Assembly: GCF_000282975.1 (NCBI RefSeq)
Contig: NZ_ALJC01000123.1
Location: 1-52,122, forward strand
Reading direction: 5' to 3'
Source: Pseudomonas psychrophila HA-4
GTDB taxonomy: Bacteria; Pseudomonadota; Gammaproteobacteria; Pseudomonadales; Pseudomonadaceae
DNA length: 52,122 bases
Position numbers and translations under genes: made by a program. Below the pieces are notes generated by a model. That model ran no database searches. It was not told the DNA's origin and saw nothing but the letters and a program-made list of their open reading frames with translations. Of this stretch, positions 1 to 7,537 are shown piece by piece (the first letter of the stretch is position 1; every line of letters begins with the position of its first letter).

Positions 1-82
1 ACGCGCCTTGACCGCCATCGCCACCGACATGCCGCCGTGTTTGAGTGACTCCTTTCTGACTGGCCATGTGACGCTTTCCTAG
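1..82. other. Unresolved gene fragment at window edge
   Basis: The first 82 bases may hold a gene end or a gene start, and I cannot decide which. On the plus strand one frame is open from base 2 to a TAG at 80-82 and reads like a plausible C-terminus (RALTAIATDMPPCL...). On the minus strand an open frame runs off the edge, with an ATG near base 30 and an AAGGAG further upstream. No family is recognised. From 83 to about 336 I see no gene, only AT-rich intergenic sequence. Confidence 0.2.
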
Positions 83-336
83 GGGAGAGCGCCGCACGTT
101 ATCGGCATAAAAAACGTGCCGAAATAAGCCGCGTCTGGAGTTTCTGTAGGGCTGTGGATTTTTTGTTGAGTGATTTTTATAAGGCGCGAATTGAGATACA
201 CGCACACAAAAGCGCAGCCTCCTACGCGAACTGCGGCAATGGATGGCTTCAAGGGGTTAAACGCAGGCGTACTGTGCACCGTCACTGAAATAAACAGTGG
301 CCGGGCTTGAGAATCCGAGAAAGAATAGCGACCTGA

Positions 337-497
337 ACGCCACCCATCCCACGATAGATGGCGTTTTTATGTGCCAGCTCCCCCTGTTATGGCGGCTGTG
401 CGCGGGAGGCCTTCGTGCCTGCCGGGGTTCCTATTGTCCCGATTCTCAGCCCGCGTACGGCTGCCACCTATAGGCCTGAGAACCAAAAGTGGCAGCT
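337..497 (+). promoter_or_regulatory. Structured leader RNA, copy A, ahead of a DUF3077-like gene
   Basis: The sequence upstream of the small gene at 523 folds into a compact leader. Bases 390-406 (TGGCGGCTGTGCGCGGG) pair with 450-466 along 17 consecutive pairs, including G-U pairs. Inside this helix are a hairpin at 407-420 (AGGC/GCCT around a TTCG loop) and another at 423-441 (CGGGG/TCCCG). Further upstream a GGCG-TTTTT-ATG-TGCC segment (364-374) also recurs in the second copy at 39.1 kb. Bases 489-496 (GTGGCAGC) are exactly complementary to 460-467, so the right arm of the long helix could switch partner. AGGAG at 510-514 serves the start at 523. The fold and its recurrence are seen directly; a regulatory role is inferred. 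Confidence 0.6.
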
Positions 498-522
498 CTT
501 AACCCCAATAGGAGCACGCTTA

Positions 523-786
523 ATGACCACACCATCTCCGATCAAAACCCTCGGCGCCGTCACCTTCGGCCCTTGCGGCACAGATAACCACGAACTCTTT
601 CGCGTTAACCCTGATGTCCCTCTGCGCCAAGCGCTGGAGCAGGTTTCGGCACTGCTGTATTGCGCCAAAAAGCTGGCCCTAGATGCCGCGCTGGATAAAG
701 ACAGCGAACGCCATGCCTGGGCCTCGCATTACTTGTGCGACATGGGCAAGGCGGTGATTGATGATTTGTGTTTGCGGGCGTTTTGA
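523..786 (+). CDS. Small DUF3077/DUF6124-type protein
   Basis: This 87-residue protein begins at the ATG at 523, behind AGGAG; the frame is open further upstream, but that part is leader RNA. The pattern F-x-VNPDVPL-x-x-AL-x-x-VSALL around residues 26-45, followed by an alpha-helical C-terminal half ending in a short AVIDDL segment, fits the small Pseudomonas family annotated DUF3077 or DUF6124. There is no signal peptide, membrane segment or catalytic motif. The function of the family is unknown to me. A second member lies at 39284-39535 behind the same type of structured leader, which suggests shared post-transcriptional control. The gene stands alone, facing the 3' end of argA across a CCCTCACCCC-type palindrome. 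Confidence 0.75.
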   Translation: MTTPSPIKTLGAVTFGPCGTDNHELFRVNPDVPLRQALEQVSALLYCAKKLALDAALDKDSERHAWASHYLCDMGKAVIDDLCLRAF

Positions 787-801
787 TGGCTGGCGCTGAA
801 G

Positions 802-912
802 ACCCTCACCCCAACCCTCTCCCAGAGGGAGAGGGGGCTGATATGAGGTGTTGCGCAAATCTGCTTTTGACTTTAGTCCCCTCTCCCTCCGGGAGAGGGC
901 TAGGGTGAGGGT
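802..912. repeat. CCCTCACCCC-type intergenic palindrome
   Basis: CCCTCACCCCAACCCTCTCCC at the left (about 803-823) is mirrored by GGGAGAGGGCTAGGGTGAGGG at the right (about 892-912), with further nested CCCTCTCCC/GGGAGAGGG pairs inside. It sits between convergent genes (523-786 plus, argA minus) and may act as a bidirectional transcription barrier. The same family recurs at 49060-49102, and a degenerate piece lies near 19852-19870. Confidence 0.8.
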
Positions 913-924
913 GCCGCAGGCGCT

Positions 925-2223
925 TTACAGGGCCTTTTCAAAGATCTTGGAGTTGCGCTGGAAGTTGTACAGCGACGCGCGCGCAGCCGGCAGACGCTCC
1001 ACGCTGCTAGGCTCGAAACCGCGCTCGCGGAACCAATGCGCCGTGCGGGTCGTCAGCACGAATAAGGTTTTGAGACCTTGTGCCCGCGCACGGTTTTCGA
1101 TGCGCTCCAGTAATTCATCGCCCCGGCGACCATGGCGGTACTCCGGGTTTACGGCCAGACACGCCAGCTCACCCGCGTCCGAATCGGCAATTTGATACAG
1201 CGCTGCGCAGGCGATGATCATGCCTTCGCGCTCGACCACGCTGAATTGCTCAATCTCGCGTTCCAGCACTTCACGCGAGCGACGCACCAGAATGCCCTGC
1301 TCTTCGAGCGGGCTGATCAGTTCTAGTAACCCACCCACGTCTTCAATCGCGGCTTCGCGGGTGACTTCGAATTGCTCTTGGGCCACCAGCGTTCCGCCGC
1401 CGTGACGGGTAAACAACTCGGTCAGTAGGGCGCCATCTTCGGCGTAGCTGACGATGTGGCTGCGGGCCACACCGCCGCTGCACGCCTCGGCCGCCGCTTC
1501 AAGCAGTTCAGCTTGATAATCGCTGCCCAGACGTTTCATATGCGCGGGCACTTGTTGTGGACGCAACTCACGGACCAACCGCCCGTTTTCATCGAGCAAA
1601 CCGGACTCGGCGCCGAACAACAGCAGTTTGTCCGCTGCAAGATCGATGGCAGCACGGGTGGCGACGTCTTCACAGGCCAAGTTAAAAATCTCGCCGGTCG
1701 GCGAGTAGCCCAGAGGTGACAGCAGCACGATGGAGCGCTCGTCCAGCAGGCGATTGATACCTTTGCGATCGACCCGACGCACCTCGCCGGTGTGGTGATA
1801 GTCCACGCCATCGAGCACGCCAATCGGCCGCGCCGTAACCAGGTTGCCGCTGGCCACCCGCAGGCGCGAGCCCTGCATGGGCGACGAGGCCATGTCCATC
1901 GACAAGCGCGCTTCAATCGCGATGCGCAATTGGCCCACAGCGTCGATCACACACTCAAGCGTCGGCGCGTCGGTGATACGCATGCCTTTGTGGTAATGCG
2001 GCAACAGGCCACGGGCTTCGAGGCGACTTTCGATTTGCGGGCGTGACCCGTGAACCAGCACCAGGCGTACACCCAGGCTGTGCAACAGCACCAGGTCGTG
2101 GACGATGTTGCCAAAATTGGGGTGCGCTACGCCGTCGCCAGGGAGCATGACGACGAAGGTGCAGTCGCGGTGAGCATTGATGTAAGGAGAAGCATGACGC
2201 AGCCAGTTAACGTAATCGTGCAT
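925..2223 (-). CDS. argA: Amino-acid N-acetyltransferase (N-acetylglutamate synthase)
   Basis: The enzyme acetylates glutamate with acetyl-CoA, the first step of arginine synthesis, in the cytoplasm. The start at 2223 (MHDYVNWLRHAS) gives 432 residues, the usual length of the pseudomonad enzyme as I recall it. Residues 1 to about 280 form the amino-acid-kinase-like domain (FVVMLPGDGVAHPNF, VLVHGSRPQI, LLSPLGYSPTGEIFNL). Residues about 285-432 form the GNAT acetyltransferase domain (ELACLAVNPEYR-x-GRRGDELL, then LFVLTTRTAHWFRERGF). argE follows the same direction 135 bp upstream, so the pair starts and recycles the acetylated arginine intermediates. Feedback inhibition by arginine is a family property and cannot be read here. 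Confidence 0.96.
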   Translation of the reverse strand: MHDYVNWLRHASPYINAHRDCTFVVMLPGDGVAHPNFGNIVHDLVLLHSLGVRLVLVHGSRPQIESRLEARGLLPHYHKGMRITDAPTLECVIDAVGQLRIAIEARLSMDMASSPMQGSRLRVASGNLVTARPIGVLDGVDYHHTGEVRRVDRKGINRLLDERSIVLLSPLGYSPTGEIFNLACEDVATRAAIDLAADKLLLFGAESGLLDENGRLVRELRPQQVPAHMKRLGSDYQAELLEAAAEACSGGVARSHIVSYAEDGALLTELFTRHGGGTLVAQEQFEVTREAAIEDVGGLLELISPLEEQGILVRRSREVLEREIEQFSVVEREGMIIACAALYQIADSDAGELACLAVNPEYRHGRRGDELLERIENRARAQGLKTLFVLTTRTAHWFRERGFEPSSVERLPAARASLYNFQRNSKIFEKAL

Positions 2224-2358
2224 AACCAAAGCCTGTAAAAAATGAGCCGCCTAAAAAAGGGCAAAACAGCAAACGCACAGCAGGCTGGTAGTTATCGTCG
2301 AAAAAAACGTGGCAACACGCGTGCTCTCCTTGTGTGTATGGGTTAAGCCTGCGGCACG

Positions 2359-3510
2359 TTACTGGGCCGGGGTCAGGCAATAGTGTTCGATCAGTTGGCT
2401 TAATAGACGCACTGTCGGCTGCAAACGTGACATTTCGAGGTGTTCGCCTGGCTGATGCGCGCAGCTGATGTCGCCAGGGCCCAGCACGATGGTCTCGCAG
2501 CCAAGCTGCTGAAGATAAGGCGCTTCGGTGCCAAACGCTACTGCTTGCGCGCGATGGCCGGTGAGTCGTTCAGCGACTCGCACCAATTCGCTGTCAGCCG
2601 CCTGTTCGAAGGGCGCCACGCCGGCCGCTATCGGGGCGAAGTCGATCTTGACCTGATGCCGCTCAGCCAAGGGGTTGAGCTTGCTGAGGATGATCGCACG
2701 CAAAGCGTTTGGGTCCATGCCCGGCAATGGTCGCAAGTCGAATTCCAGCGAGCATTGGCCGCAGATCCGGTTCGGGTTGTCGCCGCCATGGATGCAGCCA
2801 AAGTTGAGGGTCGGTTGCGGCACGCTGAACTGCGGGTTGTGGTACTCGGTCAGCCATTGCTGACGCAGACCTTTAAGCTCGGTCATCGCGTCGTGCATGG
2901 CGTCCAGCGCACTGTGGCCCAAGCTTGGGTCAGAGGAGTGGCCGCTGCGACCCAGAATGTCGATGCGCTCCATCATCACGCCTTTGTGCATGCGGATCGG
3001 CTTGAGCCCGGTCGGCTCACCAATCACCGCAGCGCGGCCCAATGGCCGCCCGGCTTCAACCAGTGCTCGGGCGCCAGCCATGGAGGTCTCTTCATCGCAA
3101 GTGGCCAGAATCAGCAGAGGCTGTTTGAACGGCTGATCGAGCAACGGACGCACCGCTTCGATGATCAACGCGAAAAAGCCTTTCATGTCGCAACTGCCAA
3201 GGCCGACCCAGCGGTTGTCCACCTCTGTGAGTTTGAGCGGATCGGTCTGCCACAGCGCTTCATCGTAAGGCACCGTGTCACTGTGGCCTGCCAGCACCAA
3301 CCCGCCGGGGCCGCTGCCGAAACTGGCGAGCAAGTTGAACTTGCCAGGGCTGACCTGCTGAATATCGCAGTTAAACCCCAGATCACCGAGCCACGTGGCC
3401 AGTAAGTCGATCACGGCACGGTTGGATTGATCCAAATGGGGCTGGGTACAACTGACCGACGGTGTGCCGATCAACGCAGCGAATTGCTCTTTGAGGGAAG
3501 GTAAGGGCAT
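2359..3510 (-). CDS. argE: Acetylornithine deacetylase
   Basis: This M20-family metallohydrolase removes acetate from N-acetylornithine to give ornithine. The metal-site motifs are visible in order: GHSDTVP (first His/Asp), CDMKG (bridging Asp), DEETSMAGA (catalytic base and metal Glu), a dimerisation domain beginning at RSGHSSDP, and CAHQPGEHLEM carrying the last His. I chose the ATG at 3510 (MPLPSLKEQFAALIGTPSVSC), 383 residues, because AGGAAG stands about 8 bases ahead; an upstream in-frame ATG at the track limit would add a non-conserved N-terminus. It lies upstream of argA in the same direction and may be cotranscribed. Pseudomonads also recycle acetyl groups by ArgJ, so ArgE may be partly redundant; this is background, not seen here. 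Confidence 0.95.
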   Translation of the reverse strand: MPLPSLKEQFAALIGTPSVSCTQPHLDQSNRAVIDLLATWLGDLGFNCDIQQVSPGKFNLLASFGSGPGGLVLAGHSDTVPYDEALWQTDPLKLTEVDNRWVGLGSCDMKGFFALIIEAVRPLLDQPFKQPLLILATCDEETSMAGARALVEAGRPLGRAAVIGEPTGLKPIRMHKGVMMERIDILGRSGHSSDPSLGHSALDAMHDAMTELKGLRQQWLTEYHNPQFSVPQPTLNFGCIHGGDNPNRICGQCSLEFDLRPLPGMDPNALRAIILSKLNPLAERHQVKIDFAPIAAGVAPFEQAADSELVRVAERLTGHRAQAVAFGTEAPYLQQLGCETIVLGPGDISCAHQPGEHLEMSRLQPTVRLLSQLIEHYCLTPAQ

Positions 3511-3666
3511 GCGCTGACTTCCTGTTGGCTGGGCGAGGCCCATCATAGAGCTATCTGCGCCTTAGAATAAACCCGTGCGGCGCGCCGAAGCGGCGAGTCC
3601 TGTACACTGCACGGCCTTGGCAGCCACACTTTCCCCGGCTGCGCACCGTTCCTGGATTTTCCGGCC

Positions 3667-5055
3667 ATGCAGAAAGAAACCGAAATCAAACTCCGCGTCA
3701 GCCGCGAAACCCTCGCCGCCTTGCGCGAGCACCCTTTGCTGAAAAAGCGCAACAAAAGTGGCTGGGAAAGCCGTGAGTTGTTAAACCAGTATTTCGACAC
3801 GCCTGAGCGCGACCTGGCCAAGGCCAAGGTTGCCCTGCGCTTGCGTCGCGACGGTGAAGAGGTGATTCAAACCCTTAAAACCCGCGGCCAAAGCATTGCC
3901 GGGCTGTCGGAGCGCAACGAATACGACTGGCACCTGCCAAAAGCCAAGCTCGACATCAAAAAGCTCGAAGGCGAATGCTGGCCAGATGAGTTGGCCGAGC
4001 TGGACAAAAAAACCCTGAAGCCAATCTTCACCACCGATTTTGTGCGCGAGCGCGCTGAAATCTCGTGGGGCCGCGGCAAAGCCAAAGTGGTGATCGAAGC
4101 CGCTCTGGACCTGGGCCACGTGATTGCCGGTAAGCAGAAAGAAGAAATTTGCGAGCTGGAACTCGAATTGCGCGAAGGTGAACCCGCTGCGCTGCTGGAA
4201 TTGGCCGCCGAGCTGGCAGAAAAACTGGCCCTGATGCCATGCGACATCAGCAAGGCTGAGCGCGGTTATCGCCTGTTTGACGCCAACAGCTACGCCGTCA
4301 GCCTGCCCGCGCCTGAACTAACCCCTGAAACACCGCTGGACGACGCCTTTGCCGCACTGGCCTGGCACCTGCTGGGCAGCAGCCAGCGCCTGGCCGAGCA
4401 ATACCGTTTCAATGGCCACTGGCGCTTGCTGCAAGACTGGGTTCAACAGTTGATCGACCTGCGTGCGCTGGTCAGTAGCCTCGGTCAGGCCGCACCTCGC
4501 CCTTCGACCCACGACTTGCGCGCTCAACTGGACGCCTTGCTCGAAGACTGGCGCCCGATGGTGCAAGCCGGTCAAGACGATGAAGACGTGCGTAAAGCCG
4601 CCCCTGAGCAGTTCCTCGAAGAGTTGGAAGACCCGCGTTGGGGCCAGTTCTCGCTGAACACCTCGCGTTGGTTGCTGGCCCGTAGCTGGACCATTGATCG
4701 TGGCACCACCCGTGGCAATCGGCAGGGCGCTGCACAACTGGCGAGCTGGTTGCCGCGTCTGCTGTCAGATGAGGCCATTGCGCTGCGTCTGAACCGCTAC
4801 CAGCAGCAACCCGAAGACTTAGCCGAGCAACTGCCGCGTATCGAGCGCATTCAGGCGTGGTTGCGTCTGGCGCGTGGCGTGTTGGAAATTCCGGAAGTGG
4901 ACCGCTTGTACGGCGAGATGAACAAGTTGCAAGACTTGGCCAACTTGCCAATCACTGACGACGCAGAAAGCAATGACCTGTTGCTTAATGCGCGTAAGCA
5001 ACAAGCCATTGCCGTGTATCAGAATCGCGCTTGGAAGACGCTGTTGCGCGCTTAA
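3667..5055 (+). CDS. CYTH-CHAD domain protein (inorganic triphosphatase, YgiF-like)
   Basis: This 462-residue protein starts at 3667 with MQKETEIKLRV, the ExExK signature of the CYTH (thiamine-triphosphatase/adenylate cyclase) fold, which uses a tunnel of acidic and basic residues to bind triphosphates. The CYTH domain spans roughly residues 1-205 (further strands RLRRDGEEVIQTLKTR and CELELELREGE). The C-terminal part (about 225-462) is helical and rich in His/Arg/Lys-bearing helices, consistent with a CHAD domain, which is thought to bind polyphosphate. The architecture matches E. coli YgiF, a short-chain triphosphatase. It is transcribed divergently from argE, across 156 bp. Function is inferred from domain layout. 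Confidence 0.88.
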   Translation: MQKETEIKLRVSRETLAALREHPLLKKRNKSGWESRELLNQYFDTPERDLAKAKVALRLRRDGEEVIQTLKTRGQSIAGLSERNEYDWHLPKAKLDIKKLEGECWPDELAELDKKTLKPIFTTDFVRERAEISWGRGKAKVVIEAALDLGHVIAGKQKEEICELELELREGEPAALLELAAELAEKLALMPCDISKAERGYRLFDANSYAVSLPAPELTPETPLDDAFAALAWHLLGSSQRLAEQYRFNGHWRLLQDWVQQLIDLRALVSSLGQAAPRPSTHDLRAQLDALLEDWRPMVQAGQDDEDVRKAAPEQFLEELEDPRWGQFSLNTSRWLLARSWTIDRGTTRGNRQGAAQLASWLPRLLSDEAIALRLNRYQQQPEDLAEQLPRIERIQAWLRLARGVLEIPEVDRLYGEMNKLQDLANLPITDDAESNDLLLNARKQQAIAVYQNRAWKTLLRA

Positions 5056-5073
5056 GCTTGGATCGTCGCTGTG

Positions 5074-5116
5074 CTTGCTCGCGATTTTTTTTGAAAATCA
5101 AAAGATCGCGAGCAAG
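5074..5116. terminator. Bidirectional hairpin terminator of REP-like sequence
   Basis: CTTGCTCGCGAT and ATCGCGAGCAAG form a perfect 12-bp inverted repeat around an AT-rich loop containing T8. It lies between the convergent CYTH-CHAD and lipocalin genes. The arm sequence is that of the Pseudomonas REP family also seen at 6058-6146. Confidence 0.7.
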
Positions 5117-5127
5117 GGATTTACCCC

Positions 5128-5691
5128 TTAATTTTTGGGCATGTCTGCATCCGGCGTTCGCCAAATCAAGCGTGTAGTGTCATAGCCCTGTTGTTGAGCC
5201 TTGCTGACCAGTTCGTCGCGGGTTTGCTGGTCGATCTGCGGCTTGCGCGATAGCAACCATAAGTAGCGTCGATCCGGGTTACCGACCAGCGCGGTACTGT
5301 AGTCGTCGCCCAGGTACAGCACCCAATAATCACCCTTGGTCACGCCCGGCAATAACGTCGATACCCAGTTATCGAACTCGACCCACAACTTGTCGGTTTT
5401 GCCCGGCACTTGCGGGCTGGCCGTACCCTTGGCTTCTTCCCACTTGCCCTGTGCAGTCTGGCAGCGGTTCAACACGGCCACGTTGCCGTCAGGCTTTAGC
5501 GTGTACTGAGCCTCAGATTGCGCGCAGTTGCGTTGGAAGAACATCGGCAACCGCGCCTGCTCATACCACGTGCCCTGATAGCGTTTCAGGTCGACGCTTT
5601 CGACCGTTTTCGGTGCCAGCGCATCGGTATTCGACGTGGAACACCCCGCCAGCACCAGCGCTGCTCCCAGACAGGCTAAAAGACGTTTCAT
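5128..5691 (-). CDS. blc: Outer-membrane lipocalin (Blc-type lipoprotein)
   Basis: This 187-residue lipoprotein has a lipobox at its N-terminus (MKRLLACLGAALVLAGCS), so Cys17 should be lipidated. The lipocalin signature GTWYEQARLP follows at about residues 41-50, and the later motifs YWVLYLGDDYSTALVG and RYLWLLSR are typical of bacterial lipocalins. Blc proteins bind fatty acids or lysophospholipids and are linked to membrane maintenance. The gene is followed in the same orientation, upstream, by a second small lipoprotein (5713-5967) only 21 bp away, so the two probably form one transcript in the order small lipoprotein, then blc. Substrate is unknown. Confidence 0.92.
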   Translation of the reverse strand: MKRLLACLGAALVLAGCSTSNTDALAPKTVESVDLKRYQGTWYEQARLPMFFQRNCAQSEAQYTLKPDGNVAVLNRCQTAQGKWEEAKGTASPQVPGKTDKLWVEFDNWVSTLLPGVTKGDYWVLYLGDDYSTALVGNPDRRYLWLLSRKPQIDQQTRDELVSKAQQQGYDTTRLIWRTPDADMPKN

Positions 5692-5712
5692 TGTTAACGC
5701 TCCTGTGCCGTT

Positions 5713-5967
5713 TTACTTCAAGCCCTGACCCGAGAAAATAAGCACTTTATCGCCCGCGTACTGCACGCTGATAAAGCTGTTTTTATCGCCCCAGGTGCAG
5801 CTCGACATGCCCAGCGCGCCCGAACAATCAGTCGGGCTGCCCAGTAATTTTTCGACTTCGGCCTTGGACATGCCCGCAGTCAGTTTGGAGTAGTTTTCTT
5901 GATTGACCTTGCTGCAAGCCGCCAGCAACACACAGAACGACAACAACGCCAAAGAACGCAACTTCAT
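5713..5967 (-). CDS. Small lipoprotein with SmpA/BamE-like fold (DUF3862-like)
   Basis: The ATG at 5967, with AGGAG about 8 bases ahead, gives 84 residues; the open frame extends further upstream into REP sequence, which I discard. MKLRSLALLSFCVLLAACS is a clear lipoprotein signal with lipobox LAAC. The mature part, YSKLTAGMSKAEVEKLLGSPTDC followed by a CTWGD-x-x-x-FISVQY strand pair, matches the small BamE/SmpA-like lipoproteins in which a helix packs on a beta-sheet. It is not BamE itself: there is no NxAFVIDK-type region. Probably cotranscribed with the lipocalin. The precise role is unknown. Confidence 0.8.
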   Translation of the reverse strand: MKLRSLALLSFCVLLAACSKVNQENYSKLTAGMSKAEVEKLLGSPTDCSGALGMSSCTWGDKNSFISVQYAGDKVLIFSGQGLK

Positions 5968-6057
5968 GGAATCACTCCTGAATAAGAAAATCGGCATCGC
6001 TGCCTGCTGCAAGCTTAGAAGAGAAAAGCGCGGGGTGGTTCCCGTGAGTAAAAACGA

Positions 6058-6146
6058 CTGTGGGAGCGGGCTTGCTCGCGATGCATACAACTCGGTCTAA
6101 CGAATAGACCGTGTCGATGCCATCGCGAGCAAGCCCGCTCCCACAG
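6058..6146. repeat. REP/BIME element
   Basis: CTGTGGGAGCGGGCTTGCTC at the left (6058 onward, continuing GCGAT) is inverted exactly at 6122-6146 (ATCGCGAGCAAGC...CCCACAG). The loop contains a second dyad, GGTCTA-ACGAA-TAGACC. This is the well-known Pseudomonas REP family in back-to-back arrangement. It separates the lipoprotein gene's promoter side from the fbp 3' end. Confidence 0.92.
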
Positions 6147-6170
6147 GGATTGTCGGGTGCAGCCAGGGTT

Positions 6171-7181
6171 TTACGCTTTGTGGTACGCGGTCACACGCGC
6201 CACTTCTTCTTTCGAGCCCAGGAACACCGCTACGCGCTGGTGCAGGCCTTCTGGCTGGATGTCGAGGATGCGCTGGTGGCCGTCAGTCGAAGCGCCGCCC
6301 GCCTGTTCCACGAGGAACGACATCGGGTTAGCTTCGTACATCAGGCGCAGTTTGCCCGGTTTGGAAGGCTCGCGGCTGTCACGTGGGTACATGAACAGGC
6401 CACCACGGGTCAGAATACGGTGCACGTCGCCAACCATCGCGGCCACCCAACGCATGTTGTAGTTCTTGCTCAGTGGGCCGTCTTCGCCTGCCAGCAACTC
6501 GTCTACGTAGCGCTGTACCGGGGCTTCCCAGTGGCGCTGGTTAGACATGTTGATGGCGAATTCCTGAGTGGTTGCAGGAATGGTGATGTCTTCGTGAGTC
6601 AGTACAAAACTGCCCATTTCACGGTCCAGGGTGAAGCCTTTGACGCCGTCGCCAAGGGTCAGCACCAGCATGGTCTGCGGGCCGTAGATGGCATAACCGG
6701 CAGCCACTTGCTGAGTGCCTGGCTGCAAGAAGGCGTTTTCATTCAACGGCTCGTTCTGGCTCAGGTACTCGTTAGGGCAACGCAGTACCGAGAAGATCGT
6801 GCCGACCGGGGCGTTGATGTCGATGTTCGACGAGCCGTCCAGTGGGTCGAATACCAACAGGTAGGCGCCTTTCGGGTATTTACCCGGGATCTGGTAGGCA
6901 TTGTCCATTTCTTCGGACGCCATGCCGGCCAGGTGACCGCCCCATTCGTTGGCTTCGAGCAGGATTTCATTGGAAATCACGTCGAGCTTCTTCTGCACTT
7001 CACCTTGTACGTTTTCAGTGCCCATGCTGCCCAAAACACCGCCTAGGGCGCCTTTGGACACGGCGTGGCTGATCTCTTTGCAAGCACGCGCCACCACTTC
7101 AATGAGGAAACGCAAATCAGCAGGGGTGTTGTTGCTGCGGGTCTGCTCGATCAGATAGCGACTCAGGGTAACGCGGGACAT
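6171..7181 (-). CDS. fbp: Fructose-1,6-bisphosphatase class I
   Basis: Hydrolyses fructose-1,6-bisphosphate to fructose-6-phosphate in gluconeogenesis, needed by pseudomonads growing on organic acids. The 336-residue protein carries the metal-site signature DPLDGSSNIDIN, the upstream acidic GMASEEMDNAY segment, and the C-terminal GGASTDGHQRILDIQPEGLHQRVAVFLGS, all standard for class I enzymes. The start at 7181 (MSRVTLSRYLIEQTR) has GGAG about 7 bases ahead. It follows glgP in the same direction with a 356-bp gap filled by a GTAGC-type repeat, so it is likely an independent unit. Size is normal for the family. Confidence 0.97.
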   Translation of the reverse strand: MSRVTLSRYLIEQTRSNNTPADLRFLIEVVARACKEISHAVSKGALGGVLGSMGTENVQGEVQKKLDVISNEILLEANEWGGHLAGMASEEMDNAYQIPGKYPKGAYLLVFDPLDGSSNIDINAPVGTIFSVLRCPNEYLSQNEPLNENAFLQPGTQQVAAGYAIYGPQTMLVLTLGDGVKGFTLDREMGSFVLTHEDITIPATTQEFAINMSNQRHWEAPVQRYVDELLAGEDGPLSKNYNMRWVAAMVGDVHRILTRGGLFMYPRDSREPSKPGKLRLMYEANPMSFLVEQAGGASTDGHQRILDIQPEGLHQRVAVFLGSKEEVARVTAYHKA

Positions 7182-7363
7182 GTAAGGCTCCGAACAATGG
7201 GGAGGGGGCGAAAAACCCGCGCAGTTTAACGCGTGTTGCCGTGCAAATCTTCTAATCAGACTCAGAACCGACAGAGAGGGTGGTGCTGAACCCTTAAATC
7301 ACCTGTAAAGCCCGTGGGAACATCTGCCTTGCTACCTTATTTACTCAACGAGCTTGGCAAACC

Positions 7364-7508
7364 GTAGCAGTTGCCGAGCTTGCGAGGCTACGTTCGGCGG
7401 TGCAGCCGTCGTAAAGCTGATTATTCCGATCCTTCAGCTGAATCGGGGTCTCAGGTTTTGCGATCGCTGCGCAATCGGACGTGGCCTCGCAAGCTCGACA
7501 ACTGCTAC
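7364..7508. repeat. GTAGC-type long inverted repeat, copy 1
   Basis: The arms 7364-7388 (GTAGCAGTTGCCGAGC...) and 7484-7508 (...GACAACTGCTAC) are near-perfect inverted copies. Inner motifs GTCGTAAA and TTTTGCGATCG sit between them. It fills most of the 356-bp gap between glgP and fbp; the rest of that gap (7182-7360) holds only the fbp upstream region, with no recognisable promoter box. Related copies lie at 24172-24302 and 32061-32206. Confidence 0.85.
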
Positions 7509-7537
7509 GAGGGCTGGCCACACAAAAGGCGTTGTGA

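Noticed and set aside
390..466. Integron attC site or REP element
   Set aside because: No core-site pairs or integron gene, and the arms differ between the two copies at paired positions, unlike the near-identical REP copies.
358..522. N-terminal extension of the DUF3077-like gene to 358
   Set aside because: The stretch is the structured leader; the ATG at 523 has AGGAG and aligns in start style with the paralogue at 39284.
2440..3405. 321-codon frame antisense to argE
   Set aside because: Shadow frame; argE has full M20 motifs and the opposite frame has none.
6111..7046. 311-codon frame antisense to fbp, starting in REP sequence
   Set aside because: Begins inside a REP element and shadows fbp; no start signal.
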